59,277 bases of DNA from an uncultured Duncaniella sp. Lineage in GTDB: Bacteria; Bacteroidota; Bacteroidia; Bacteroidales; Muribaculaceae. The stretch is from positions 1 to 59,277 of the forward strand of contig CAJUGS010000018.1 of the NCBI GenBank assembly GCA_910586305.1, given 5' to 3'. Shown here in pieces: positions 25,691 to 35,291 of this stretch (the first letter of the stretch is position 1; each line of letters starts with the position of its first letter). The position numbers and the translations under genes were made by a program. The notes beneath the pieces are model-generated. The model did not search any database. It was given only the letters and a program-made list of their open reading frames with translations, and was not told where the DNA came from.

Positions 25691-26780
25691 GGTCTACACG
25701 GGCTTTATAGAATTCCATAAGATCATTACATACTACTGTAATGTCATATTTGGCTTTTTTAATACAACTGATAGCATTCGTTGATGCAGACTCGCCATGT
25801 CTTGAGCTTTTGAGTATTTCTGCCATTTTCTGTGACCATTTATCGCTGCTTTCAGCCAGTGATGCGAAACGCACCAGCCCTGTCATATCTGAATCCTTGG
25901 TTATTGTATCTGCTGCAAGAATAGGCAGACCGTTTGCTTGTTCTTCTACTAATGTCAAGGGCAGCCCTTCGTGTAACGACGGCATTATGACAAGGTCCAT
26001 AGCGCTAAGATATTTGCCTGGGTTATCAACGCTTCCGGCAAAAATTACAGAATCGGCCAGTCCCATAGACTCTGTTTTAGCGATGATTTCTTCTTTTAGC
26101 GGTCCATCGCCTAACAAGAGAAGTTTGGAGGAGGGGTGCCCCTTTTTAAAACAATGAAAAATATCTATTAGAAATCTGTGGTTTTTCTGCTCTACGAAGT
26201 TACCCACGTGGCCTATAAGGAGCGCCTCTTTGTCAACTCCGAGATTTTGGCGGATTTCTGTTCGGTCATCCGGTGAGAATCTGAATCGGTCTGTATCAAT
26301 TCCGTTGTTGAGCACTTTGAAGTCCCTATTCCCAAAAAGCCATCTTCCGGCTTCAACACCACAGGCCATTCGTCCATTGCAAAGCCTGTAAAACAACGGG
26401 CGGGCCAGTCGGTCAATAACTTTCATTGAGCACGTCGTATTGTGGGAATGCGCGATTCTAACCTTTACACCAGCAATCTTCGCTGCAATCATTTCCAACA
26501 CCATCGTGGCACTATTGCCATGGACGTGGACAATGTCATAACCGTTTAATATCTTGACTAATGAATGGATATATTTATGGGTGGTGGATATCTGTCGCTC
26601 TATATGATGGTAGTCTATGCCGTTTTGTGAGAACCATTGCTTGATTGAACTATCGACTTTTGAAATTGAGACGTATCCAAATCGATAGCCTGTGGTTATG
26701 TGATTGAGGAGATTTAGAATCACATTTGTTATTCCATTCCTTTCGGTTGGAACGGTGTTTATTATAAGTACTCTTGTCAT
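25683..26780 (-). CDS. Family 4 glycosyltransferase
   Basis: A 365-residue GT-B retaining transferase. The N-terminal domain has VPTERNGITNVILNL and VHVHGNSA; the C-terminal nucleotide-sugar domain has HVGNFVEQKNHRFLI, LLLLGDGPLKEEI, and the E-x7-E region PSLHEGLPLTLVEEQ. Donor and acceptor cannot be told from sequence. It is translationally coupled to the acyltransferase before it (ATGA overlap) and to the GH16 gene after it. Confidence 0.9.
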   Translation of the reverse strand: MTRVLIINTVPTERNGITNVILNLLNHITTGYRFGYVSISKVDSSIKQWFSQNGIDYHHIERQISTTHKYIHSLVKILNGYDIVHVHGNSATMVLEMIAAKIAGVKVRIAHSHNTTCSMKVIDRLARPLFYRLCNGRMACGVEAGRWLFGNRDFKVLNNGIDTDRFRFSPDDRTEIRQNLGVDKEALLIGHVGNFVEQKNHRFLIDIFHCFKKGHPSSKLLLLGDGPLKEEIIAKTESMGLADSVIFAGSVDNPGKYLSAMDLVIMPSLHEGLPLTLVEEQANGLPILAADTITKDSDMTGLVRFASLAESSDKWSQKMAEILKSSRHGESASTNAISCIKKAKYDITVVCNDLMEFYKARVDHV

Positions 26781-27337
26781 TCTGATATTCTGTACTTAAT
26801 TATTTTGGCCGGATTCCCTGCTACAATTGCGTTGTCTGGGATATCTTTGGTCACAACTGCTCCAGCACCAATGATTACATTATTGCCAATATTTACTGGG
26901 TTCATTATTATTGCACCTGTTCCGATATATACATTGTCTCCAATAGTACATTCTTCGGTATGTGAATCAGGTGATTTTTTCCCAATCAGAACCATAGGTA
27001 GTACTGTAAGATTGCGTCCTATTCTTTTGATTGAACCAATCCTTCTGTAACCGTGATGGACGAGATGTAATCCTGGACCGACACAATTTGGTCTGATGTA
27101 AAGTTGATGTTTCAGATTCATACGTCGCCACTTTAGCAAATACCATATACGAAGTATCTTATCCCACGGCTTTTGCTGTTTGTTGGTGTAATACTCCAGA
27201 TACCTTAAGTTACGAACATAAGCATACATCGTTCCATTCTCGCTCCATGAGAACTTCGATAATATTGGGTATTTAAAGCCAAACGCTTCATGGTCGGCTT
27301 TTAAGTACCTTTTTAAATCATGGCGTGTCCTAATCAT
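26777..27337 (-). CDS. Hexapeptide-repeat acetyltransferase (CysE-like)
   Basis: A 186-residue left-handed beta-helix acyltransferase. After an N-terminal helical part the repeats are clear: IGDNVYIGTGAIIM, VNIGNNVIIGAGAVVTKDIP and the closing NAIVAGNPAKII. The His expected for catalysis is in LHLVHHGYR. Proteins of this shape in capsule loci O-acetylate sugars; a serine acetyltransferase role is unlikely here because of its context. It begins 7 bases after the previous gene. Confidence 0.88.
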   Translation of the reverse strand: MIRTRHDLKRYLKADHEAFGFKYPILSKFSWSENGTMYAYVRNLRYLEYYTNKQQKPWDKILRIWYLLKWRRMNLKHQLYIRPNCVGPGLHLVHHGYRRIGSIKRIGRNLTVLPMVLIGKKSPDSHTEECTIGDNVYIGTGAIIMNPVNIGNNVIIGAGAVVTKDIPDNAIVAGNPAKIIKYRISE

Positions 27338-27343
27338 TTTTTG

Positions 27344-28492
27344 TTATGACAGAGCTATTCGGTTGTATATGTTTGTCAAATCCTCCCGATGTTTCTGACT
27401 CGCATAGTTGTCTCTATATATTGCGTCCATTTCATTTTCGATTTCTTGACGCATTGATGGCGAGAATGAAATGAAGTATTGTATTTTTTCCAAAAGATCT
27501 TTAGAATTGCCAGTTTGGAATAAACCTGTGTATTTGCTTCCAAGAACTTCCTTAAAAAATGAAACATCCGATGCTATAACAGGAATACGGAAGTAGGTGG
27601 CAATAGCTAATACACCGGATTGTGTTGCAGAAAGATATGGATAGACAACGCACAAACTTTTTGAGTATAGTGTCGCGATTTCTTGGTCGGCTATATATCG
27701 ATTAATAATTACAATCCTGTCATCAACTTCGTATTTTGGGATTTGTCCACTACCTGCAATCACAAGTTTTATATCGGTGTCGGTTTTGAGGTTTTTAAAT
27801 GCCTCTAATAGAACAGAAAGTCCTTTATACTCTTCAATTCGTCCAAAAAATAAGATATATTTTTCAATACCAATTATTTCGGGAGGTGTTATGTTGCCTT
27901 TTAGGATGCTATGCGTGATTAAAGAAGGGAATGGGGTTTTAAAACACCTTTTATTAGGATATGTATTTAGTAAATCTCTATATTGAGATTCGCTATTTGT
28001 TATTAGATGCTTGCTTTTTTTAATAGCTTTAAATACGGCCTTATAGCGAGAGTTCTGTCTCCATTCCTTAAAAAAGGATTTTTTAGCTTCATGAGGGTGA
28101 AGGTCGTGCACCGTATATAGCCATGGACGTTTGGCTGTAATGCTGGTTACCAGTGCGTTATCTACAGCGCCTGTCAGATCATGGACCATCGAGATGTTTT
28201 CTCTCTCACAGATTTCTTCAATCTGTTTTCTGAATTTGCATCTGAATCCCGTCAGTATGGAGATAAGGGTCTGTATTTTAGTAGGAACCGGAGATGATAC
28301 TATTGTGGCTTTGTGTCGGAGCTCTTCATTGATATTGCGTGAATAATAATGGTCATCTCTTTCAATCAGAAAAAATCTCACATTGTCTTCCGGTTTGAAT
28401 GAGTTAACGATAGAAATTACGTAAGGTCCCATTCCGGCAAATGAATGAAACGCTATCAGCAATACAGCGGATGGAGCTTTTTCAATAGCCAT
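27344..28492 (-). CDS. Glycosyltransferase, GT4-like
   Basis: A 382-residue GT-B-type protein. Recognisable segments are YTVHDLHPHEAKKSF, YILFFGRIEEYKGLSVLLEAF (Rossmann start of the second domain), LVIAGSGQ and VVYPYLSATQSGVLAIATYFRIPVIAS, which replaces the usual E-x7-E with a Ser/Gln form. The gene is notably AT-rich, a common feature of exchanged capsule genes. Substrate is unknown. Confidence 0.85.
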   Translation of the reverse strand: MAIEKAPSAVLLIAFHSFAGMGPYVISIVNSFKPEDNVRFFLIERDDHYYSRNINEELRHKATIVSSPVPTKIQTLISILTGFRCKFRKQIEEICERENISMVHDLTGAVDNALVTSITAKRPWLYTVHDLHPHEAKKSFFKEWRQNSRYKAVFKAIKKSKHLITNSESQYRDLLNTYPNKRCFKTPFPSLITHSILKGNITPPEIIGIEKYILFFGRIEEYKGLSVLLEAFKNLKTDTDIKLVIAGSGQIPKYEVDDRIVIINRYIADQEIATLYSKSLCVVYPYLSATQSGVLAIATYFRIPVIASDVSFFKEVLGSKYTGLFQTGNSKDLLEKIQYFISFSPSMRQEIENEMDAIYRDNYASQKHREDLTNIYNRIALS

Positions 28493-28494
28493 AT

Positions 28495-29583
28495 TCAGTA
28501 GTTAATAATGTTGTCAATTACTTTGCTTGCTTCCAGTCGGTTTGCATCCAGTATTTTGTTTACTTCTGAATAATCTATGTCCGAATGAGGAACATCATCT
28601 ATGGTCTTGACATATCTGTCTTCAAGTTTCAGCAGTTTTAAAATGCTTTGTACCCGTGTGCTGAAGCGTTCGGGAGATACAGTGACAAACTGACAACCGA
28701 AATTGATGGCGAAAGCTGTCCCGTGGAATGAGCTGACCACCGCATAGTCGGCTTCGGAGAACAGGGCCAGAAATGTATCTGTATCGGCCATTGAGAACAG
28801 TTTGTCGACATTAAGCTTTGAATTGAATTTCACATATGGAGATATCAGATAGACTTTCAATCCTCTTTCTTTGGCAATCTTACGGGCTATTTCGATAGTT
28901 TCCTTGTCTCGGTTTACTTCAACGGAGTAGACCAGAAGAAAAGGCTCGGTCTTTTTGAACCTCTTTCCACATACTTTTCGCCACTCGTCACCTGTGAGCA
29001 TGAGTGTCGGATCAAGTACCTGTGAAACATTCTCAAATCCAAGAGACTTGAGTGCTTCAACGCCGAAGCTTTCTCTTACCGATATCTGTGAAAATTCCCC
29101 TAACAGCTGTTTTATCTGTGCATACTGTTCTTGAGGAAACGATTCGATTCCGACACTTGACGCATACGAAGCTTTTCGCCCATTCACTCCTTCATAGAAG
29201 AACACTCCGTCGATTCCGTGGTTGTGAGTCGAATTCCACACCTGGTCGCTCCCGACAAGGTATAAATCATATTCTGGAAGAGTCTCACGGAATTTGGTCC
29301 AATCAGTGAATCCGATTGTTGTATGAGCCTTTCTGAAAAGAAACTTCTTCAGATTGTATTTCATGTAGGCATCAAGACCTACTGTCACCATCCCTCGAAG
29401 ATATGACTTCAAGCCGTTAGATTTGGCTTTTGCGAGCATATTTTTTCTGTTGAGATGTGGGCGTGTGTAGTTTAGGACATCCACTTCGCATCCTCTGTCC
29501 TGCAATATCTTGACAGTGGCGTAGCCCTGGAGATAGGTCCCGTAGTTGACATTGTCTACAATTGTCGTCAGCAATACTTTCAT
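28495..29583 (-). CDS. Polysaccharide pyruvyl transferase family protein
   Basis: A 362-residue protein of the PS_pyruv_trans family, related to CsaB and WcaK. The typical stretches NYGTYLQGYATVKILQDRG and YLVGSDQVWNS are present, along with FHGTAFAINFG in the C-terminal half. The family adds ketal pyruvate from phosphoenolpyruvate to sugars. It ends 2 bases before the following glycosyltransferase and overlaps the F420-beta-like gene by 4 bases; this pairing is common in Bacteroidales capsule loci. Confidence 0.9.
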   Translation of the reverse strand: MKVLLTTIVDNVNYGTYLQGYATVKILQDRGCEVDVLNYTRPHLNRKNMLAKAKSNGLKSYLRGMVTVGLDAYMKYNLKKFLFRKAHTTIGFTDWTKFRETLPEYDLYLVGSDQVWNSTHNHGIDGVFFYEGVNGRKASYASSVGIESFPQEQYAQIKQLLGEFSQISVRESFGVEALKSLGFENVSQVLDPTLMLTGDEWRKVCGKRFKKTEPFLLVYSVEVNRDKETIEIARKIAKERGLKVYLISPYVKFNSKLNVDKLFSMADTDTFLALFSEADYAVVSSFHGTAFAINFGCQFVTVSPERFSTRVQSILKLLKLEDRYVKTIDDVPHSDIDYSEVNKILDANRLEASKVIDNIINY

Positions 29584-30782
29584 TTATGTGACAATTTCTT
29601 GATTAACGAAATCATTTTTGAGGTGAGAGGATTTCGTTTGAGCAGATAGAGAAGGTCTCTTTTCTTCGAGGGGCGGTAATATGACATTAAGGTTTTGGCC
29701 GGATTCTCATGAAAACGGACGAAAAATATATCTCTACCCTCGGGCCGTGGTGTAGGTGACGTGAGTGTCTTGTTTATCTGTCTTATGTCTTCCAATGATG
29801 CGGTATATGTATCTGCATTTCCGCTGATTATGCTCCAGAGACTTTCTCCTTTCGGTGTATTTATCATCAGTGCCGATACTCCTTTGCGAGTATCCGGTAT
29901 TGAGATATAGTGTTCCACACCCCAATAGTCGCCGAGAGTTATATCGCCCGGCCGGCGGCTTTGGGCATAGGGGCATTTATAACACGATTCCCTGTAATTG
30001 TCTCCTTTGATAAATGCGTTGAAATAAGCTTGCTGCATTGGCTCGTTACCACGATATAGCAAGCGGTTGCCTTTTTTTATTAAACTACTACTACTATTAC
30101 AGCTCCATCCCCACACCGATTTGTCTCTAAAGCTGTACTTTATGATTTTTCCACCATATTTTGACTCAACTACTCGAATCATCTCGTCAAAAACAGCCTG
30201 TGGTGGTACGCCATGACACAAAATGTCGGATGTTATGAGATTGTCATATTCCTTTCTGAGAAACAGCTTAAGCCCGGCTACCTGACAGCCGGTCCCGACA
30301 AAATATACCATTTTGCCAGACTTCAGAATGTCACGGATTCTGGTGTATATATCTCCGGTGATGGATTGCAGATATTTGCTGCCTCTGAGTTTATCAATCC
30401 CGTCACTGTCTGTCACGATAGTGTGGTTTAGTCTGAGATTGTCGTCAAACGATGCGCCACTCACCACCCCGCCGTTTTTCAAAACATAATCAGCGATAAT
30501 CGAAAATATCCCTCCGCTTGAGCTTTCGGCCAATATATCGTCGTTTTTGCTGACAGCAGCATAGGCTTTCCCTGTTTCAGCTGATATAACTTTTGCAGAA
30601 TGAAACATAGGGCATACTTTCTCGCACAGCCCACACTCGATGCACAGTTCGTTGTTGACCTCTGGCATGACGAATCCGTCCTTATCGGTGGTCATGCTGA
30701 TGGCTGCTTTCGGACATATGGATCTGCATCCCTCACAGCCACAGCATTTTTCCGGTTGAGGTGTCAATCCGTTAAAGAACAT
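29580..30782 (-). CDS. F420-hydrogenase beta-subunit-like iron-sulfur protein
   Basis: A 400-residue protein with two N-terminal 4Fe-4S motifs (CCGCEGCRSICPKAAI and CIECGLCEKVCPM, residues about 14-65), followed by the FrhB N- and C-terminal domains with SSGGIFS and YFVGTGCQVAGLK, and KCPYAQSRRPGDITLGDYW. Its biochemical role in capsule loci is not settled; it is thought to be a redox partner or sugar-modifying enzyme. The start at 30782 gives the family N-terminus and an 11-base overlap with the preceding glycosyltransferase; the frame runs 99 bases further up. Confidence 0.87.
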   Translation of the reverse strand: MFFNGLTPQPEKCCGCEGCRSICPKAAISMTTDKDGFVMPEVNNELCIECGLCEKVCPMFHSAKVISAETGKAYAAVSKNDDILAESSSGGIFSIIADYVLKNGGVVSGASFDDNLRLNHTIVTDSDGIDKLRGSKYLQSITGDIYTRIRDILKSGKMVYFVGTGCQVAGLKLFLRKEYDNLITSDILCHGVPPQAVFDEMIRVVESKYGGKIIKYSFRDKSVWGWSCNSSSSLIKKGNRLLYRGNEPMQQAYFNAFIKGDNYRESCYKCPYAQSRRPGDITLGDYWGVEHYISIPDTRKGVSALMINTPKGESLWSIISGNADTYTASLEDIRQINKTLTSPTPRPEGRDIFFVRFHENPAKTLMSYYRPSKKRDLLYLLKRNPLTSKMISLIKKLSHK

Positions 30783-31692
30783 TCTGTAGTTTTTTATAGA
30801 TATAGTATACGCTGTATTTTGTCGACAATGCAAGTCGTTCCGTATGGGAGTCGGCATACAATGAGATTCCTTTGAGACCAAGTGAGAAAGAGGATGCTTC
30901 GCCTATAGTGGAAAGTCTGGAAATCAATCCATCACGATTGACTTTTCTTACTTCTGCATCTGGATATTGTCTTTCTCCCCACTTAAGGCAGTCCACGAGT
31001 GCTGCCACTTTTCTGGTGAGTGTGGCCGGGTTGTAATCGGTTGATATGTTTATTCCACTACTTCTCCACGAAATACCCGGTGAGTCGATAGTGACTATGC
31101 CAGTGTGCTCTCCAAACTTTACCCATGTGGCAAGGTCGCTTCCCCATGCAAGATCAAATTTTACGAAGCCTCGGTTGTTTTTATACACGGATCTTTTGAA
31201 AATGTATTCTACGACAAAACATTCAAGTCGGCCCTTGATTTTATCTACATACAGCTGCCGAGAGCTTATAGTTTCTGGATAAGATATAGTGCGAAGCTTG
31301 TTGCCATGATTGTCTATCACTTTGACATTGAACCGGTATACATCTCTGGAATCATCGTTGTCAATCTTTTTATAGAAGTCTGATACACACGAGGAGGAAA
31401 TAACATCGTCATCGCTGAACAGCCAGATGTATTCTTCGTCTTGAGTCAGAGCCACACATCTTTCCCAATGGGCTACGAGATCTCGTCCGCCGAGATTTTC
31501 CTCAAACCGATGGTAGACTATGTTTATTCGCTCACGATATTCATCGACTATGGACTTTAAGTCGTGAGGAGAGCAATCGTCACCAATATAAAGTGTGAAC
31601 CGTTTGTCCGTCTGAGTCGCTATTGATTCAAGCGTTTCCCTGAAGTATGTTGCTTTATATGCCGGAATTACTATTGCAAGAGAGCCTGACAT
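30772..31692 (-). CDS. Family 2 glycosyltransferase
   Basis: A 306-residue GT-A inverting transferase. Hallmarks are AIVIPAYKATYFRETLESI at the start, YIGDDCSPHDL, and the metal DxD region WLFSDDDVIS (residues about 90-99). The C-terminal part (WRSSGINIS) is typical of such capsule enzymes. Its donor and acceptor are unknown. It overlaps the polymerase gene by 22 bases on one side and the F420-beta-like gene on the other. Confidence 0.9.
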   Translation of the reverse strand: MSGSLAIVIPAYKATYFRETLESIATQTDKRFTLYIGDDCSPHDLKSIVDEYRERINIVYHRFEENLGGRDLVAHWERCVALTQDEEYIWLFSDDDVISSSCVSDFYKKIDNDDSRDVYRFNVKVIDNHGNKLRTISYPETISSRQLYVDKIKGRLECFVVEYIFKRSVYKNNRGFVKFDLAWGSDLATWVKFGEHTGIVTIDSPGISWRSSGINISTDYNPATLTRKVAALVDCLKWGERQYPDAEVRKVNRDGLISRLSTIGEASSFSLGLKGISLYADSHTERLALSTKYSVYYIYKKLQNVL

Positions 31693-33041
31693 TCTTGTTT
31701 ATTATGTGGAGTTGCTGAATTGTTTTTTGAAATCGTAGTTGAGGAACGCAGCACTGAAAGTTTTAGATACATACCGGCAAAAAACAGTGTAATCACAGGG
31801 CTGGATAGTTCTCCCGTCATATTGCCGTAACAGATAAATCCCAATAAAACAGTTATTGCACAGACCGATTCCGGTCTGGATTCTTTTCTCCGCCTGTATG
31901 CGAAGACCATGAGGCCACCATAAAACATCAAATATACGAGCAGCCCCACATAGCCTCTTTCAAGAAGTAGATTCATTGCTACACCTTCAAGACCCATTAG
32001 TGTCTGGGCATCGGACGGGAGGTCTCTAAATCCATTTCCATGCTTGTCAAATCCAAGCCCTTCGATGAAAAAACGGTAGCCTCGCCCTAAAGCCTCATGC
32101 CCTTGTATCTGATACAAAACTGTAGCAAACTGAAGTGCCCTCATGTAGATGCTGCTTTCTCCCATTTCTTCGTTTTCCGAATCAAATGCAGTAGCTACAG
32201 TCGCTGTCTTTTCCTGTACTGCAGGGATTGTGGCATAGCTTAGAATGAGCAGTATCGACAGTCCGCATATTATTTTCAAACTCTTTACGGGTTTGAACAT
32301 AAGAACAACATATGTCATCAGCATAATTGCCTCTACGACGACTATTGACCTGCATCCGCATATGAAAATTCCTATAACGGAGCATAACATAATGAGCTCG
32401 AACTGAACTGTTGAGATTACATTCTTAAATCTGCCATATAGCGCAAATACGGACAATACGCAGCAACAGAAACCATAGTCAAAGGCATAGGAAAACATTC
32501 CGACCACTCGGGTTCGTTCCATGTTGGCAAATTCCGATCCGGCTTTTCCTGCCAGGTCTGCTATTATAGAGGCCTTGGTTATGAGGTTGATGAGTCCGAA
32601 AAAAGTCAGGATGACTATGGCAATGGTGGCGATGTTGTAAAAGTTTCTCAGCGTTGCTGTCTTTCTCATACCTACAAACACATAGGCAATCACGAAATAC
32701 TTGGCAACAAGGTCGTTGACTATCAACCCAACCAACGTAGTTATTCGATGTGCATAAACACTGTAGACTGCAAGAAGGACTATTGCTAATGTGACAAATA
32801 GCAACAGTTTCCATATCACGAACTGTTTAAGGTATTTCTTATACCAATTGAAGTGTTTTATTTCCGAGAGGAAGAAAAACAGGCACAACATTTTGTTGCA
32901 CGCTCCAAATGACACGTAAGAAAACGAAAAAGGCTCGAGACAGATACAGCTGAACAATATCAGACCCAATTTTTTTGACAAGGGCAATACGAACATTGAT
33001 AATGAAAGCCCTAATACAAGGATGGATATAAATATTTCCAT
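31671..33041 (-). CDS. O-antigen/capsule polymerase, Wzy-like
   Basis: A 456-residue integral membrane protein with at least ten hydrophobic helices and a large hydrophilic loop at residues about 285-345 (EKTATVATAFDSENEEMGESS to GLGFDKHGNGFRDLPSDAQ). This is the usual Wzy/WaaL profile: a periplasmic loop between later helices and little sequence identity. It fits with the Wzx flippase in the same operon, so it is probably the polymerase joining repeat units in the periplasm. Confidence 0.8.
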   Translation of the reverse strand: MEIFISILVLGLSLSMFVLPLSKKLGLILFSCICLEPFSFSYVSFGACNKMLCLFFFLSEIKHFNWYKKYLKQFVIWKLLLFVTLAIVLLAVYSVYAHRITTLVGLIVNDLVAKYFVIAYVFVGMRKTATLRNFYNIATIAIVILTFFGLINLITKASIIADLAGKAGSEFANMERTRVVGMFSYAFDYGFCCCVLSVFALYGRFKNVISTVQFELIMLCSVIGIFICGCRSIVVVEAIMLMTYVVLMFKPVKSLKIICGLSILLILSYATIPAVQEKTATVATAFDSENEEMGESSIYMRALQFATVLYQIQGHEALGRGYRFFIEGLGFDKHGNGFRDLPSDAQTLMGLEGVAMNLLLERGYVGLLVYLMFYGGLMVFAYRRRKESRPESVCAITVLLGFICYGNMTGELSSPVITLFFAGMYLKLSVLRSSTTISKNNSATPHNKQECQALLQ

Positions 33042-33069
33042 AGATGTGTATTTCCGCTTGCCCTATTTG

Positions 33070-33837
33070 TCAATAGAAAGGCACATAGTTGCCTGAGAAA
33101 TCATAGAGAAGGTTATGGTTGCGCTCTCCGATTTTCTTTGCTGGGATACCTCCCACAATGGCAAATGGTTCTACATCCTTTGTGACCACTGAGCCTGCTG
33201 CTACGACAGCTCCTTCGCCGATAGTCACGGAGTGAAGCACGGTAACGTTCGGACCAAGCCATGCGCGGTTTCCGATTTTTATAGGCCCCCTTTTGCCGTG
33301 AGTGCTTCTGAAATATGGATCATCGTGGTTGTGTGATCCGGTCCAGAGTTTTACAAAACTGCCCAATTGCACATTTTCTCCTATTTCGATTCCTCCGCGA
33401 CGTGCGTCAAGGACGGCTTTGTCTCCTATTATTGAGCCTTTGCCGATGCTGAGATAGTAACTGCCTCTTATTTCGGCTCCAAAATATATTATTGCGTTCT
33501 TGCCGATTGACACGAGATATATGTGCCTGTATATGAAATCCCTGATATGGTGGGAGGGAATATACGAAACCTGGAACTGCATATATCTGATGAATCCATT
33601 GAGATATCTCCTGAGAGTAGATTTGATATTCTTCCCGGTTTTGGCGGATATTTGATTTTGGTTTTCTTCATTCTTTGTTTCCGACATATCTCGTCGGCGC
33701 ACTTCCTTTGCCAATATAAGGCTCCGTTTGTTGTACTTTATAATGATGGGCGACAATAGGAAGAAGACTATCCACTTTCCTGTGATAATCAATAGGAGCA
33801 GAAGCAGAACAAGTAGTATGGTTGCCGGTAATGTCAT
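33070..33837 (-). CDS. Membrane-anchored hexapeptide acyltransferase
   Basis: A 255-residue protein with one N-terminal helix (residues about 3-25) and a basic linker, followed by a left-handed beta-helix: IGKNAIIYFGAEIRG, IGKGSIIGDKAVLDARRG, IGENVQLGSFVKLWTGSHNHDDP (catalytic-type His pair), IGNRAWLGPNVTVLHSVTIGEGAVVAAGSVVTKDV divided over residues about 195-230, then VGGIPAKKI. It probably O-acetylates the repeat unit. The gene has a 4-base overlap with the flippase. Confidence 0.85.
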   Translation of the reverse strand: MTLPATILLVLLLLLLIITGKWIVFFLLSPIIIKYNKRSLILAKEVRRRDMSETKNEENQNQISAKTGKNIKSTLRRYLNGFIRYMQFQVSYIPSHHIRDFIYRHIYLVSIGKNAIIYFGAEIRGSYYLSIGKGSIIGDKAVLDARRGGIEIGENVQLGSFVKLWTGSHNHDDPYFRSTHGKRGPIKIGNRAWLGPNVTVLHSVTIGEGAVVAAGSVVTKDVEPFAIVGGIPAKKIGERNHNLLYDFSGNYVPFY

Positions 33838-35291
33838 CTGATTTTGGCTATTATCGGGTTGATGTATTTAAGTAAAAGAGGATTTTTCAATATCAGCACC
33901 TGGACTGTTATGACATATATTGCCGTCAGTGTGCCGGCCAGTATCAGTTTTGTCCAGAACAACATATCTGAATAAATGGAGATAAAAAACAGGATAGCTG
34001 CAAGAGGTACATAGCAAAGGATGTTTTTCATCAGATGCTTTAACGGAAAGGAGACATTGATGATTTTTGTCAATGCAATTTGTGACAATATGAGAATCAC
34101 GGTCTCGGTGCATACCCACACTATAGACGAGCCCACACTCTGCAACCTTGACACGAGTATCATGTTCAATGTGAGGCTTACGCTTGCTCCGATACTTGAA
34201 TTAATCATCACGATTTTGTCTTTCCGCAATGGCATCAGTCCCTGCACCACTATAATCTGCTCGTATCCGATAATGAGCATCAGCGGCATGACGATTCTCA
34301 TGGGGGTGACAGCGCCTTCATATCCTGGCCCGGATATCAATAGTACGATTTCGGTTGCGAACAATGTCGTGAAAACTATCACAGGAATGGAGAATGAGAA
34401 CAATAAGTCTGTGCTTTTTTGCATAAGATTCTTGAATTCATCTATTCTGTTATTGGCCAACAACGCACTCATACGCGGCATAATCACGCTTGTGACACCT
34501 GTAAACAATGCGAGCAGAATGGAATACAGCTTAGTGGCTGTTGTGTAGTATCCTACCTGAGTCTCATCGGTTACGAAGCCGAGATAGGCAACGTTAAAGG
34601 TTGTGCACATTGAGGTAATCAACATATATGAACCCAGTGTGAAGAATGGTTTGGATACTGATTTGAAGGATATGAGGCTCGATTTGAAACGGGCGTATTT
34701 TCGGGCGTGTATGAAGTTTATCACTGCATTGCCGGTTACCATCAGGCAGGTAAGCAGATAATAGGTCGGGTAGTCATCTATATCTTTTACGAATATAAAC
34801 ACAGAAAGGACAAACAGGCATTTAACCGCGATTGTCCTCATTGTGATATATTTAAAGTCCTCCATTCCTTTATAGAACCACTCTATCAGCAGGAAATTGC
34901 TTATAAGCTTAACACCACCATACACCATCATATGCCTGTTTTCCCATAATTGGGGCACTGATAAGGTCGCAATAATCAGTATGATGAGTGCTATGAGAGT
35001 AGTGATTCCGTTTAGAGCGATAATGCTGCTGAATTTGCTGTCGAGAGAGTCCGAGTTAGCTCGGCTTGCAGCTATCTCCCTGGTGCCCATTATGGTGACT
35101 CCCATCATGGAGAACAGTATGAAGTAGTGGATAATGCTGTCAACGAAATTGCATATTCCGATATTGGTAACACCTAAGACTCTGGAAACATAAGGATAGA
35201 CCAACAGAGGAAAAACATAGTTTGCCGTGGTCAGCACACTGCTGTATAATATATTCTTTTTTAAACCCATTGCAGTTTGGTATTTGTTCAA
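33834..35291 (-). CDS. wzx: Polysaccharide flippase (Wzx-like, MOP superfamily)
   Basis: A 485-residue exporter with about 12-14 membrane helices. The start GLKKNILYSSVLTTANYVFPLLVYPYVSRVLG (split over residues 9-40) is typical of Bacteroidales Wzx proteins, and VIMPRMSALLA is the family's mid-protein motif. It flips lipid-linked repeat units to the periplasm. The start at 35291 gives an ATGA overlap with the upstream gene; an internal Met eight codons in (35270) also fits the family N-terminus. Confidence 0.92.
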   Translation of the reverse strand: MNKYQTAMGLKKNILYSSVLTTANYVFPLLVYPYVSRVLGVTNIGICNFVDSIIHYFILFSMMGVTIMGTREIAASRANSDSLDSKFSSIIALNGITTLIALIILIIATLSVPQLWENRHMMVYGGVKLISNFLLIEWFYKGMEDFKYITMRTIAVKCLFVLSVFIFVKDIDDYPTYYLLTCLMVTGNAVINFIHARKYARFKSSLISFKSVSKPFFTLGSYMLITSMCTTFNVAYLGFVTDETQVGYYTTATKLYSILLALFTGVTSVIMPRMSALLANNRIDEFKNLMQKSTDLLFSFSIPVIVFTTLFATEIVLLISGPGYEGAVTPMRIVMPLMLIIGYEQIIVVQGLMPLRKDKIVMINSSIGASVSLTLNMILVSRLQSVGSSIVWVCTETVILILSQIALTKIINVSFPLKHLMKNILCYVPLAAILFFISIYSDMLFWTKLILAGTLTAIYVITVQVLILKNPLLLKYINPIIAKIR